Shown here one piece after another: positions 8,038 to 16,784 of a stretch of DNA of 51,138 nucleotides. The translations under genes were made by a program, and so were the position numbers. The stretch is from a virus: positions 1-51,138 of the IMG/VR virus record IMGVR_UViG_3300035156_000192. One strand, 5' to 3'. Every line of letters begins with the position of its first letter. The first letter of the stretch is position 1. The notes below the pieces were generated by a model. That model had not been told where the DNA came from. It did not search any database and saw only the letters and a program-made list of their open reading frames with translations.

Positions 8038-8220
8038 CGCCGGATTATAGACGGTCGCCACGCAAACGACGGGGATCGCCTCGGCCGTGCGGTGCCCCAC
8101 GACCAGGTAAGTGTTCACGAGATTGGTCAGGCCGACCAGGGCAAGCCCGATCGCGATAGCGCGCCACCGACTGCGCGCGGCGGCGACGGCTTCCTGGATG
8201 CTTTCGGTGCGGGGGGCCAT
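7975..8220 (-). CDS. small single-span membrane protein, antisense
   Basis: 81 residues read leftward from ATG 8220, preceded by GGAG. Residues about 20-42 (WRAIAIGLALVGLTNLVNTYL) form one membrane span. The N-terminus is polar, and the C-terminal 35 residues include VVCVATVYNPALAEYA. It is the only leftward gene within the 57-15390 block and its 3' end overlaps the minor head gene. A lone antisense gene is a weaker call than its neighbours; a superinfection-exclusion or moron-type role is possible but unproven. Confidence 0.5.
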   Translation of the reverse strand: MAPRTESIQEAVAAARSRWRAIAIGLALVGLTNLVNTYLVVGHRTAEAIPVVCVATVYNPALAEYAIEQSRDGKGGRFNRP

Positions 8221-8285
8221 TGTGCTAGGTGCTCCGTTACAGGGTCGCGCGGGGCGCGGGTTGATCGGCAAGCGAAGGATCGAAC

Positions 8286-8699
8286 ATGGCCGCTTTTAAT
8301 AAGTTCAATTCGTTCGTCGAGGCCATCGCCGAGAAGGGTCATAACCTCCAGGCTGACACCCTTAAAGTGATGCTGACGAACACGGCACCAGTCGCAACGA
8401 ACACCGTCATTGCGAACATCGTCGAAATCGCGACCGGCAACGGTTACGCGGCCGGCGGCCCGCAAGCGACCGTGTCCAGCTCGGCGCAGACGGCCGGCGC
8501 TTATGCGTTGATCCTGGCCGACCTGGTCATCACCGCAGCCGGCGGTTCGATCGGTCCGGCGCGGTATGCGGTGCTCTACAATGCCACGGCCGGCTTGCTA
8601 ATCGGCTGGTGGGATTATGGCGCGGCCTTCACCCTGGCCAGCGGGGAAACCCTCACGGTCGACTTCGACAACGCCGCCGGTGTCCTGACCCTCGCATAA
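8286..8699 (+). CDS. conserved phage structural protein, unknown role
   Basis: 137 residues with a GAAGGA ribosome binding site. The opening (FNSFVEAIAEKGHNL, then LKVMLTNTAP) and the C-terminal YNATAGLLIGWWDYG with FTLASGETLTVDFD match a family often found next to tail-fibre genes of siphoviruses. Mostly beta by appearance. It is the first gene of the receptor-binding block; probably a virion protein. Confidence 0.7.
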   Translation: MAAFNKFNSFVEAIAEKGHNLQADTLKVMLTNTAPVATNTVIANIVEIATGNGYAAGGPQATVSSSAQTAGAYALILADLVITAAGGSIGPARYAVLYNATAGLLIGWWDYGAAFTLASGETLTVDFDNAAGVLTLA

Positions 8700-8709
8700 G
8701 GCCGAACCG

Positions 8710-8952
8710 ATGAAGCTCCCCACGCCCGAAAAACTGCGCGCCCGGTTCGCCGAGCTGGCCGCCGATCGCGAAGCCGTGATGAACGCCACCGCGCCGTTGC
8801 GTGCCGAGCGCGACGACTTGTCGGCCGACACCGCGGCACGGGTCGCGCGCATCGACGCGCAAATCGCCGAGCTGACCGAAGGGCTGTTCGACGCCGACAA
8901 CGAAGCCGCCATGATCGCCCGCGCGCTCGGCGGCAAAACGGCCCTCGAATAG
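8710..8952 (+). CDS. small coiled-coil protein
   Basis: 80 residues, almost wholly helical and charged (KLRARFAELAADREAVMNA, then ARIDAQIAELTEGL), consistent with a short coiled coil. The stop codon overlaps the next GTG start. Possibly an assembly factor for the neighbouring fibre proteins; function not known. Confidence 0.65.
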   Translation: MKLPTPEKLRARFAELAADREAVMNATAPLRAERDDLSADTAARVARIDAQIAELTEGLFDADNEAAMIARALGGKTALE

Positions 8953-9224
8953 TGGGCCTGGCGCGCAAAAAGGCCCCCACCGACGGCACCAGCGAAGCCG
9001 ATTTCGACCCCTTGCGCCCGACGCGCACGCCGTCGCGGGTCGACATGGAGTCCGAGCTGAACCGCGACCAGGCCCGCGCGTGGATCGCGAGCGCGCGGAA
9101 GTTCAACCTGACCGGCAAGGAAGTGGCCTTCCTGGCCGGTATGGAAGCTGACATGCTGGTCACCACCTGGTCGCCGACGGTGCGCGAGTGGAACCGCCTT
9201 AACGACCTGGCCGAAGGATATTAG
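8952..9224 (+). CDS. hypothetical protein in fibre block
   Basis: 90 residues from a GTG that overlaps the previous TAG. Polar N-terminus, then a helical region with ARAWIASARKFNLTGKE and a W-x-P-x-V-x-E-W segment. No membrane span or signal. It lies between coiled-coil and fibre genes, so a small virion or chaperone role is likely. Confidence 0.65.
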   Translation: MGLARKKAPTDGTSEADFDPLRPTRTPSRVDMESELNRDQARAWIASARKFNLTGKEVAFLAGMEADMLVTTWSPTVREWNRLNDLAEGY

Positions 9225-9227
9225 GGC

Positions 9228-9959
9228 ATGATCGCCGACCGCGTATCTGTGAACACGGCCACCGTCGGAACGGGCGCGGTCACCCTCGGCGCGGCCTTGC
9301 CCGGCTTCCGCAGCTTCGCGGCCGCCTTCCCCGCCCCCGCCACGACGACGGTCGATTATCTGATTGTCGAGGGCGTCAATTGGGAAACGGGAACGGGCGT
9401 GTTCACGCTCGCGACCGGCGTCCTGACCCGCACCCCCGTTGCCAGCTCGGCCGGCGGCGCGGCGATTGCGCTCGCCGGTGCGGCGGTCGTGTCGGTGTCC
9501 TACCTGTCGCGCACGAATGTTCCCGACTGGCCGGTGATGACCGTCGGCCGCAACGGCGGCGCGACCGCCTTTCAAACGCTACCCGCCGCGTTCACGACAT
9601 TGCAGCTAAACACCGCGCCGTCGATCGACACTCACGGCGGTTTCAGCACGTCGACTTACCTCTACACCGTGCCGGCCGGGCAAGATGGCGTTTACGATAT
9701 TCAGGGCAAGATTCGGCCGATCGACGCGACGGCCGCAAGCCTCGGGTTCGGGGTCGGTATCGACATCGCGAACCAGGACACGCCCGATTTCCTTTGGACC
9801 ACGACCAGCCCTAGCGCGCAGTCGGTAAGGCGGCACGGCAGCTACAATAGCCGGTTGATGCCGCTTGTCGCCGGCCAGCAAGTGCGGCTGTTCGGCTTCG
9901 CAGACGCCGGCAACCTGGCGATCGTCGGGGCCTCGCTAACCATCGCGCGGATTCGATAA
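9228..9959 (+). CDS. tail fibre protein with C1q-like C-terminal domain
   Basis: 243 residues. The N-terminal ~95 residues contain threonine/glycine-rich beta sequence (TVGTGAVTLGAALPGF, then GTGVFTLATGVLTRTPVAS) typical of phage proteins that describe an attachment domain. The C-terminal ~145 residues have features of trimeric C1q/TNF-like jelly rolls: YLYTVPAGQDGVYDIQGKI, then QQVRLFGFADAGNLAI. Such domains cap trimeric fibres and bind host surface sugars or proteins. One base separates it from the next gene. Confidence 0.65.
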   Translation: MIADRVSVNTATVGTGAVTLGAALPGFRSFAAAFPAPATTTVDYLIVEGVNWETGTGVFTLATGVLTRTPVASSAGGAAIALAGAAVVSVSYLSRTNVPDWPVMTVGRNGGATAFQTLPAAFTTLQLNTAPSIDTHGGFSTSTYLYTVPAGQDGVYDIQGKIRPIDATAASLGFGVGIDIANQDTPDFLWTTTSPSAQSVRRHGSYNSRLMPLVAGQQVRLFGFADAGNLAIVGASLTIARIR

Positions 9960-12620
9960 GTGAGCGGGTTCGGTCCCGTCGCCGCGGGGCCGGTTGCGGC
10001 CGTTTCCGCCGACGCAATCGTGGTCGCCGCCACGCCCATTGTCGCGGCCGATGTCGGCGCACCGTATCGCTACAATCAGGGTTACCCGACCCGCTATTTC
10101 CTCGGCGACACCTTTTCGTTCGCCTGGTCCGACAACAATGTCGATTACTCGCCGTCGAACGACAGCCGCGGTTTCCAGGGATCGACCCCGACCAGCAACA
10201 TTTCGTTCAATAGCTGGAGCGGGTCGCCGCCGCTGAACAACATCGTGGGAACGCTGGTCAACCGGATGCCGCAATTCGGCACCACGAACCAGCTCGGGAC
10301 CGACGGCGCGAGCTATAAAACTGGCGGCCTCTTGTCGCAGGGCGGCACGCTCTACTTGTGGACCAGCCGCCATAAGTACGGGTCGAACGCGAACGGCAAC
10401 ATTCAGACCGCGAACAACGCGCAGCTAATCAAGTCGACCGACAAGGGGGTGACCTGGTCGCCGCTCCCGCCGAGCACGGCCAACCCCTTCGCCGCGCCGA
10501 TGTTCACCGACACGAAGTTCAGCACGCCTTGGTTCGTCCAGTACGGCAAGGATGGCCAGGTTCCCGACGTGCACAACTCGGCGCTTTATGCCTATGCGCT
10601 GTCGAATAACGGGAGCTGGAACAACGGCGATTCAATGGTCATCGGCCGTTGTCTTCGCTCGGCGCTTCCGAACCTGTCGGCCGCCGATTGGTCGTTCTAT
10701 CAGGGCGGCGACGGCATGCTGGACGCGTCGTGGGGCGCGCTCGCGACCGCCGCGACGATCGTCAATGATCCGAAAAAGGTCGCCGCGAACGGCGCGCAGT
10801 ATATCCCGGCGACCGGCCGCTATGTAATGTTTCAGTGGCACTATCCGTTCGTCGTTGCCGCGCAAGACAACGTGTATGGCGGCCCCGATCCGAAGACCGG
10901 GAACACGGTTTGGTCGGTGTATGAAAGCCCGACGCCGTGGGGTCCCTGGACCAAGATTCAAACGATCAAGTGGAACCTGCTAGGCGTCTATAACGGCAAC
11001 GTCATTCCGCGCAGCGTGTCGGTCGACGGCGGGAGTAACATCGTTGTCGCGGCCTCGGGTGACTACGGCGAAAGCGGCGCGACCGAAGGTTACTACACGC
11101 TGATTCAGATCCCCGTCGCACTCCGCACGACGGGCGCGCTTCCCGCCGAGCCGGTTTGCACGGCCGACCCCGTCATCACCGGCCTAATCAAGCCCGGCGA
11201 AGTGGTGACGTGTTCGCCCGGCACCTGGACGAATAGCCCGCACAGCTTCCTTTACCAGTGGCGGAACCAGGCCGGGCAATGGCTCTACCTGTCGAACAAG
11301 CCGACCTATTTGCAGCATCCCGGCGACGGCATCCCGCAATGCGATGTCGTGGCGATCAACGCGGCCGGCACCAGCGAGATTAAGCGGGTGTCGCACCTTG
11401 GCCAGGCCGAGCCGGCCGACCCGTCGGTTATCCGCGTCGGCTTCGACCTATCGCGCAAGGCTTTCCCGGTCGTGTTCTCGGCCGATTATCTGACCATCAC
11501 GCAAACGGGTGACGGGTTCCAGATGACGCCGACCGTCTATAAGTCGGACGGCGCTTGGTATGGCGAAATGACGGTCAGTCAGGGGCCGGGGATCGCGATC
11601 GGCTTCGCGAACACGCTGTCGCCGCTGGTCCAGGCATATGCCGGGCAAGACGCGAATTCGATCGGCATGTATCAGGACGGATACGCCGGCAACAATGTGA
11701 TCGGTTACCCCGCGCTAGTCGGGTCGTATGGCGCTGGCGCTGTCATCCGGTGGGCGATGAAGCCCGCGCTCGGGAAGGTATGGCTGGCGGTCAACGGCGG
11801 GGCCTGGAATGGCGACCCCGTCGCCGGCACCGGCGGCCTTGCGATCCCCGTCGCCGGTGGCGTCGCCCCTGTCGCGTACACCGACGCGCCCGGCGCTTCG
11901 GTCACCGCGAACAACGGATACGTCGCGACGACCTACGCGAAGCCGACCGGCTTTTCGACGCTCGACAGCCCGGCGACGAACAAGTCGCTGGTGGCGGCGC
12001 GCGGCGTGGTCACCGTCACCGGCCGGCCGTCGAACCTGGTCCGCGGGTTCCAGCTCGCCGCCTCGCGCGGGACCTTCACCGCGACCGGCCAGGCGGTCGG
12101 CACGTCGTCGGCTCGGGTGCTCCCGGCCGCGCCTGGTGCGTTCGTCATCACCGGCCAGGCGATGACCTTCCGCCGGTCCTATGCCCTGGCCGCCAGCTCG
12201 ACCGCCGTCGCGTTCCAGGGGCGCGCGGCAACCCTGATCGTCGGCAAGCGGCTACAGCTCGCCGCCGGGTCGTTCGCCCTCACGGGCCTGGCCATGACGA
12301 TGAACAAGCTCGGCGCGCTGTCGGTCCTGGCCGCCACCGGCGCGTTCGCGATGACCGGCCAGGCCGCCACCTTCCGCACTGACCGCCGCCTGGTCGCCGA
12401 TCGCCGCGACGTGGTGCTGACCGGGCGCGCGATGACCTTCCGGCGAGGGCTGAAAATGACGGCCGCGCCGGGCGCTTTCGCCTTCACTGGCAACGCGACG
12501 GCCTTCGCTCGCGTGTTCTTCGGCGTGCCCCCGGCGTCGATGACGATCCGGCTATATGACGACGGGCCGCGAGTCGTTACACTACGCGACAGCGGGGCGC
12601 GCTCCGTCACACTTTTCTAG
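9960..12620 (+). CDS. large tail-spike-like protein: Asp-box propeller, Ig-like, SPRY-like, C-terminal repeats
   Basis: 886 residues from GTG 9960, directly after the previous stop. Residues about 50-390 look like a sialidase-type beta-propeller: an Asp box STDKGVTW sits near 160 and DVHNSALYAYA and RYVMFQWHYPF segments follow. Residues about 400-480 form an Ig-like domain (PVITGLIKPGEVVTCSPGTW). Residues about 490-655 are SPRY-like (GAVIRWAMKPALGKVWLAVN). From about 670 to 850 a repeat of roughly 24 residues, AAxGxFxxTGxAxxF, recurs. Probably a virion protein acting on or binding surface polysaccharide; catalytic residues cannot be assigned by eye. Confidence 0.72.
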   Translation: MSGFGPVAAGPVAAVSADAIVVAATPIVAADVGAPYRYNQGYPTRYFLGDTFSFAWSDNNVDYSPSNDSRGFQGSTPTSNISFNSWSGSPPLNNIVGTLVNRMPQFGTTNQLGTDGASYKTGGLLSQGGTLYLWTSRHKYGSNANGNIQTANNAQLIKSTDKGVTWSPLPPSTANPFAAPMFTDTKFSTPWFVQYGKDGQVPDVHNSALYAYALSNNGSWNNGDSMVIGRCLRSALPNLSAADWSFYQGGDGMLDASWGALATAATIVNDPKKVAANGAQYIPATGRYVMFQWHYPFVVAAQDNVYGGPDPKTGNTVWSVYESPTPWGPWTKIQTIKWNLLGVYNGNVIPRSVSVDGGSNIVVAASGDYGESGATEGYYTLIQIPVALRTTGALPAEPVCTADPVITGLIKPGEVVTCSPGTWTNSPHSFLYQWRNQAGQWLYLSNKPTYLQHPGDGIPQCDVVAINAAGTSEIKRVSHLGQAEPADPSVIRVGFDLSRKAFPVVFSADYLTITQTGDGFQMTPTVYKSDGAWYGEMTVSQGPGIAIGFANTLSPLVQAYAGQDANSIGMYQDGYAGNNVIGYPALVGSYGAGAVIRWAMKPALGKVWLAVNGGAWNGDPVAGTGGLAIPVAGGVAPVAYTDAPGASVTANNGYVATTYAKPTGFSTLDSPATNKSLVAARGVVTVTGRPSNLVRGFQLAASRGTFTATGQAVGTSSARVLPAAPGAFVITGQAMTFRRSYALAASSTAVAFQGRAATLIVGKRLQLAAGSFALTGLAMTMNKLGALSVLAATGAFAMTGQAATFRTDRRLVADRRDVVLTGRAMTFRRGLKMTAAPGAFAFTGNATAFARVFFGVPPASMTIRLYDDGPRVVTLRDSGARSVTLF

Positions 12621-12629
12621 GGCGGCGCA

Positions 12630-13016
12630 ATGGTGATTCCGACTTCCGCGACGAAGCTCCCGCAGGACCTGGACCCGTTTGACGTGGATTGGTTCGGGGT
12701 CGACATTTCGCGCGGCGTCCAGGGGGTGACCCCCTTCCCGATCCTTGCGCCTGGCGAAAACGTCGCCGCGTTCACGGTCCAGCCGCAACCCGAGGCGGTC
12801 GACGCCGGGCTGATTATCATGTCGGGCAACGGCTACCCGCAAGCCGCCATCGTCGGCACGACCCTGTCGATTTATCTCGCCGTCGCCGAGGCGAAACAGA
12901 GCAATAGCAAGTTCGACGTGGGAATGTTGCTTGGCATCGAATTGAGCATCACGACCGACGCCGTTCCGCCGCGCAAGAAACAGCGCACGTTCACCGTTCT
13001 AATCATCAATAAATAG
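12630..13016 (+). CDS. small beta-rich virion protein candidate
   Basis: 128 residues, nearly all beta-type sequence, with ISRGVQGVTPFPILAPGENV and a C-terminal KKQRTFTVLIINK. Similar small proteins accompany tail fibres in other siphoviruses, possibly as trimerising or attachment partners. No signal peptide. Function inferred from context only. Confidence 0.6.
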   Translation: MVIPTSATKLPQDLDPFDVDWFGVDISRGVQGVTPFPILAPGENVAAFTVQPQPEAVDAGLIIMSGNGYPQAAIVGTTLSIYLAVAEAKQSNSKFDVGMLLGIELSITTDAVPPRKKQRTFTVLIINK

Positions 13017-13030
13017 GAGCGACCCGACCA

Positions 13031-15094
13031 ATGACCCGACAAGCCTTTCGCCTGGTGGGGGTCGGCCTTGCCATCTCCACCGCGGCCGCCTTCGGCCCCC
13101 TACTGACCGCGCCAATCGTCGCGCAGACGATCGCCGGTTGTGGCACGACAGCCATCCCGAAAACCGACCTGAACAGCATCGAACGGCTAACCGCCGGGAT
13201 CGTGTGTCGCGAAAAGGCCATCACCAGCGGCAACGCCGGGATCGCGGTTCGTCGCGACCGGGTGAAGGCCCTCACGCCGGCCCCCACGCCCACGCCAGCC
13301 CCGACGCCAGCCCCGACGCCAGCCCCGACGCCGGCACCGACCCCCACGCCCACCCCGACCCCCGTCGTGGTGACCTGGACGCCATGCGCGAAGGAAGACG
13401 CGGTTTGCACCCCGCCGGCCCCCGCCCTGGTGCGCTACGGCGTCGGCGACAAGTTCCGCTATCTGACCGCCTCGGCCCCCGTGACGTGCGGCAACAAGGT
13501 TTTCGGCGACCCGATCGTCGGCACCGTCAAGTCGTGTTCCTATTCGCTGAACGCGCCCGTTCCCGCCGGCACCGCGGCCGCGCCGGCTGTCGTGGTATCG
13601 CCCACCCCGACGCCCGCGCCGACTCCTTCGCCGACCCCCACGCCCACGGTCGGCGTCGTGCCGGCGACCCGCATCGGCGTGAACGTCGCCCCGTCGAGCT
13701 ATTACAACACCGAACGCATTTATGTGAATTTGGTCGAGGGTAGCGGCGGCTGGAAAGACTCGACCGCGGGGTGGGGATCGACCGCGGCGGAAAAGCTGAA
13801 CGCGGCCGGCTTCCCGATCGTGGAAGGGCAATGGATGCCCCTTGTGCCGCCGCGCGAGCTTTGGGCGGGTGGGTCGGCGACGATCGCGTGCACCTGGTCG
13901 GGTGACGGCCAGTTCAGCGTCGATGGCATGGCGCGGGGTTGGCTCGCCGCAAGCGGCCAGTCGTTCACCGTGTCGGGGTTCGATCGCAGCAAGGGCGGGT
14001 TCCCCGCCATCCGCATTTCGCCCAAGGGGATGACGACCGCGAAGCCGCTGTCGTCGCTCGATTGCCGGGAAGCCGGCGTGCAAGCTGTCGGTCGGTTCGA
14101 ACAGAAGTTCGTCGACGACATGAAGCCGTTCGCGGTGCTGCGATTCCTGGACTGGAGTAGCACGAACGGCAATCCGGCAAGTGTGACGTGGGCGACGCGC
14201 GCGACGCCCGACCACGGCGGGAGCGACGGCACCCCCCTGGAATATATGATCGACCTGGCGAACGCCGCGGGAACCGACGCCTGGTTCACGATCGCCTACA
14301 ATGCCGACGCCGATTATGTTCGCCGGGCGGGCGAGCTGGTGCGGGATCGCCTGGCACCCGGTCACCGGGGATATTTCGAGCTGTCGAACGAAGTGTGGAA
14401 TTTCGCCTTTTTGGTCGCTCGCCAGGCTGTCGAGGAAGGCGCGAAACAGGTCCCGCCCCTGTCGAGCGACTACTATTCGAACAACCCGCTTCGGTACGCG
14501 CAGAAGACAATCGAATTTCACAAGGTCCTAACCCCCGTGTTCGCGGCGAACCCGTCGCGCCTGGTGCGCGTCGTGGCGTCACAGAACGCGAATTCCTGGA
14601 CCGTCCGCACGATCCTGGCGTTTCCCGGCCTGGTCGATTGGGTCGACGCGCTCGCGACCGCGCCTTACTTCGGCGGCGACATATTCAACGCCCCGAACGA
14701 CACGGCCACCCTGGCCGACCTTCCCGCCGCCTTCGCCCGCCTGGAGGCGGGGCGCGTAAACTCGATTGCGAAGGCCCTCGAAAACAAGGCCGCGGCCGCC
14801 AAGTACGGCAAGCGATTCATCGCTTACGAAGCCGGGCAACATATCGTCGTGAAGCCCGGCCCCCTGGCCGAGGTTGCCGCGGCCATGCAGCGGTCGCCGT
14901 TGATGGGCGAGGCTTATGACCGATACCTGGCCGACTGGCGCGCAAAGATCGGCGACGACCTGGTGATATACGCGGCGACCGGGACAATCTCTCAATATGG
15001 TTCGTGGGGGATTCGTGAGTACGCCGGCCAGCCGATCGCCGAGACGCCGAAGCGGCGCGCGGTGCTCGACGCCATCGCGGCGACCGCGAAGTGA
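13031..15094 (+). CDS. exported glycoside-hydrolase-like protein
   Basis: 687 residues with a good ribosome binding site (AGGAG). Residues 1-31 are a Sec signal peptide (basic start, long hydrophobic core, likely cut after PIVA). Two proline-threonine tracts (81-111 and 191-206) flank a small four-cysteine domain (115-172). Residues about 212-680 look like a clan GH-A (beta/alpha)8 hydrolase: YFELSNEVWNF places the acid/base in the usual Asn-Glu pair (N453-E454), and FIAYEAGQH offers E600 as nucleophile. It may degrade capsule or exopolysaccharide. A signal peptide is unusual for a virion part, so secretion by the infected cell is possible. Confidence 0.75.
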   Translation: MTRQAFRLVGVGLAISTAAAFGPLLTAPIVAQTIAGCGTTAIPKTDLNSIERLTAGIVCREKAITSGNAGIAVRRDRVKALTPAPTPTPAPTPAPTPAPTPAPTPTPTPTPVVVTWTPCAKEDAVCTPPAPALVRYGVGDKFRYLTASAPVTCGNKVFGDPIVGTVKSCSYSLNAPVPAGTAAAPAVVVSPTPTPAPTPSPTPTPTVGVVPATRIGVNVAPSSYYNTERIYVNLVEGSGGWKDSTAGWGSTAAEKLNAAGFPIVEGQWMPLVPPRELWAGGSATIACTWSGDGQFSVDGMARGWLAASGQSFTVSGFDRSKGGFPAIRISPKGMTTAKPLSSLDCREAGVQAVGRFEQKFVDDMKPFAVLRFLDWSSTNGNPASVTWATRATPDHGGSDGTPLEYMIDLANAAGTDAWFTIAYNADADYVRRAGELVRDRLAPGHRGYFELSNEVWNFAFLVARQAVEEGAKQVPPLSSDYYSNNPLRYAQKTIEFHKVLTPVFAANPSRLVRVVASQNANSWTVRTILAFPGLVDWVDALATAPYFGGDIFNAPNDTATLADLPAAFARLEAGRVNSIAKALENKAAAAKYGKRFIAYEAGQHIVVKPGPLAEVAAAMQRSPLMGEAYDRYLADWRAKIGDDLVIYAATGTISQYGSWGIREYAGQPIAETPKRRAVLDAIAATAK
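13271..13369 (+). repeat. proline-threonine linker repeat
   Basis: Tandem 12-bp units of the type GCCAGCCCCGAC encode a repeated APTP linker within the hydrolase-like gene; a shorter copy at 13601-13648 encodes a second PT linker. Such linkers separate domains in exported polysaccharide-active enzymes. Slippage-prone, so copy number may vary among relatives. Confidence 0.8.
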
Positions 15095-15390
15095 CCGTCG
15101 TTCGCGGCACCGTAAACAACGGCTGGTCGAGCGACGTTGACTTGCCGTTCTACAAGGGCGCGGCCGGCGCGCAGTTCGGCCCCGTGGGGCAAACGGACCC
15201 CGCAAGGGTGCGCTTCGGCTATGCCGGCGCGATCGTGCGGGACATGGTCGGGGCGAAGGGAACGGCCACCGTCCCCGACCCCCTGGACCCCGACAACATG
15301 ATGACGGTCGCCGTGACGGTGACCGATGCGACCAAGAGCGATACCACGAAGGGCTTCGTGACCTTCACGGCCACAATCGACCGCGACTAG
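15091..15390 (+). CDS. small protein ending the fibre block
   Basis: 99 residues from a GTG overlapping the stop of the hydrolase-like gene. Beta-rich, with WSSDVDLPFYKGAAGAQFGP and a C-terminal GFVTFTATIDRD. No family recognised. It is the last rightward gene before the leftward cassette; the two convergent genes overlap by 4 bases. Confidence 0.6.
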   Translation: MTVVRGTVNNGWSSDVDLPFYKGAAGAQFGPVGQTDPARVRFGYAGAIVRDMVGAKGTATVPDPLDPDNMMTVAVTVTDATKSDTTKGFVTFTATIDRD

Positions 15391-15644
15391 AGCCTGGCCA
15401 GCTCGGCGGGGGTGCACTTTCGGGCACTCCCGCTAGGCGGTTGCCACCGTGGCAACCAGCGTTTCATTCCCCGCACCTGGCGGCATTGCCAGCAATCCAC
15501 CGTCGGCGGGGCCGGCTCCAGGACTTCGGCCCGCGCGCCGCATTCGCACCCGTAGCACGCGACCGGCTGGCGGTTCGGATCGTCCGACGGCTCGGGTTTG
15601 GCCTCCAGCTCGGCCGCGAATTGGGCGAACATATTGTCGGTCAT
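15387..15644 (-). CDS. small zinc-ribbon protein
   Basis: 85 residues. CYGCECGARAEV and CWQCRQVRG give two CxxC-type pairs, fitting a zinc ribbon. The C-terminus is basic. Last gene of the leftward cassette, overlapping the convergent neighbour by 4 bases and the upstream gene by 4 bases. Nucleic-acid or protein binding is likely; exact role unknown. Confidence 0.65.
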   Translation of the reverse strand: MTDNMFAQFAAELEAKPEPSDDPNRQPVACYGCECGARAEVLEPAPPTVDCWQCRQVRGMKRWLPRWQPPSGSARKCTPAELARL

Positions 15645-15847
15645 GTCGAGTGCCAGAAACAGCGGTCAGGGTCGGTGATGTCGCAACAGCCGCAATGATC
15701 GTCCGAGTCCCATTCGACTTCATGGCCGTCGTCGGTCCAGGCGATATGGGGGCCGGCATGGTTGACCGCCAGCGGGCACCCGCGCAGCTCGCCGAGCCGG
15801 TTTTCGAACGGCCGCCTGGCCGGGGGCAGGACATGACACGCGGTCAA
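15641..15847 (-). CDS. small Cys/His-rich protein
   Basis: 68 residues from a TTG start that overlaps the previous stop as TTGA. The C-terminal half has DDHCGCCDITDPDRCFWH, a likely metal site, after a HVEVEW-like acidic strand (DGHEVEWDSD). No recognised family. Start choice rests on coupling, as elsewhere in this cassette. Confidence 0.55.
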   Translation of the reverse strand: MTACHVLPPARRPFENRLGELRGCPLAVNHAGPHIAWTDDGHEVEWDSDDHCGCCDITDPDRCFWHST

Positions 15848-16194
15848 CGCACGTCGGCCAGGTCGGGGTCGCTCGGGTCAACGCCGTTCGCCTCGGCCAT
15901 CGCCCGATAATTGTCGAACAGCTCCAGGCCGCCGCTTCGGTCGAGCCGGTCGAGCCGGTGGAATGAATAGGCCAGGCGAACGGCAAGGTTATGATCGGCC
16001 CCGCGCTCCAGGAACCCGGCGCACGCCATCGCGTCGCCGTCGGAAGTTTTGTGGCAAGTGAATATGCCGAACGACATATCGCGCGCGGTGGCGGCCAGCT
16101 CGCGAAACCGGTCGGGTCGAAACTCGCCTGGCGGGACATCGGTTCGCCAGGGGCAATTCGCGCACGGCCGGCGCGTAGCGGGAAGGTCGTTCAC
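15844..16194 (-). CDS. DUF6283 family protein
   Basis: 116 residues from a GTG overlapping the RNase H stop. The N-terminal RRPCANCPWRTD motif, followed by GIFTCHK and ACAGFL, is characteristic of DUF6283, a small cysteine-containing family of unknown function common in actinobacterial and proteobacterial phages. The cysteines (CxxC plus two single) could bind a metal or cluster. Role in infection unknown. Confidence 0.75.
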   Translation of the reverse strand: MNDLPATRRPCANCPWRTDVPPGEFRPDRFRELAATARDMSFGIFTCHKTSDGDAMACAGFLERGADHNLAVRLAYSFHRLDRLDRSGGLELFDNYRAMAEANGVDPSDPDLADVR

Positions 16195-16784
16195 GCCCCG
16201 ACCTCCCGAGCCTGGCGAAGGCGTCGGCTTTCCTGTTCGCCGATCATCGCTTCGTGTTGCTCTTTGCGCTCGCGCCGCCGCTGTCGGCCCGCCACCTGTT
16301 CGACTAAGGCGTTGTAACCGGCCGGCTTGCGACCGTCGCGAATGGCGCTGCAAAGATGATCGCACCGGATATTATGGATCGCGTGCGGGTCCGCGCTGTC
16401 TAGCCGCTGGTGCCCCCTTACCCATTTCGCCCGCAACGCGATCCCGTGTCGCTCGGCCAGGTCCAGGACATAGCCGACGGCCTTTCCGATCGTCGGACAC
16501 TTCGCGTTGCGCGCCGCGCCGTTGATCCGGCCGACCGCGCCGCGATTATCCGAACGCATCGTGACCAGGTCGCCGCCCTCCACAAGGCCGTTGATGCGCG
16601 CGAAGTGAAGGGCGTTCGCCATTGCCGCGGCCTCGACAGCGGTCGACGACGGGAAGTTCCCGCGCAGCGCGCCGGCCGATTCGTGACGCTCATCACCGCG
16701 CAGCACGACGCACGCCCACGCGCCCCGGCCGCCCTTCACAATGCTGGCGTCGGTGTAAATGTCGACGTTCACCCGACCAGCCAT
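16191..16784 (-). CDS. ribonuclease HI
   Basis: 197 residues. Residues 1-150 are an RNase HI domain: YTDAS (D12), STAVEAAA (E51), RSDN (D79) and the final acid in RCDHL (D142), with WVRGHQ supplying H125. The enzyme cuts RNA in RNA-DNA hybrids and could remove primers or R-loops during phage DNA replication. A basic helical tail (about 155-197, GRQRRRERKEQHEAM) is extra to the normal fold. Overlaps the gene on each side. Its presence in an otherwise uncharacterised cassette suggests the cassette is expressed during replication. Confidence 0.88.
   Translation of the reverse strand: MAGRVNVDIYTDASIVKGGRGAWACVVLRGDERHESAGALRGNFPSSTAVEAAAMANALHFARINGLVEGGDLVTMRSDNRGAVGRINGAARNAKCPTIGKAVGYVLDLAERHGIALRAKWVRGHQRLDSADPHAIHNIRCDHLCSAIRDGRKPAGYNALVEQVAGRQRRRERKEQHEAMIGEQESRRLRQAREVGA

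Noticed and set aside
13271-13369. CRISPR-like short repeats
   Set aside because: The 12-bp units are tandem without unique spacers and stay in frame, encoding a PT-rich linker.
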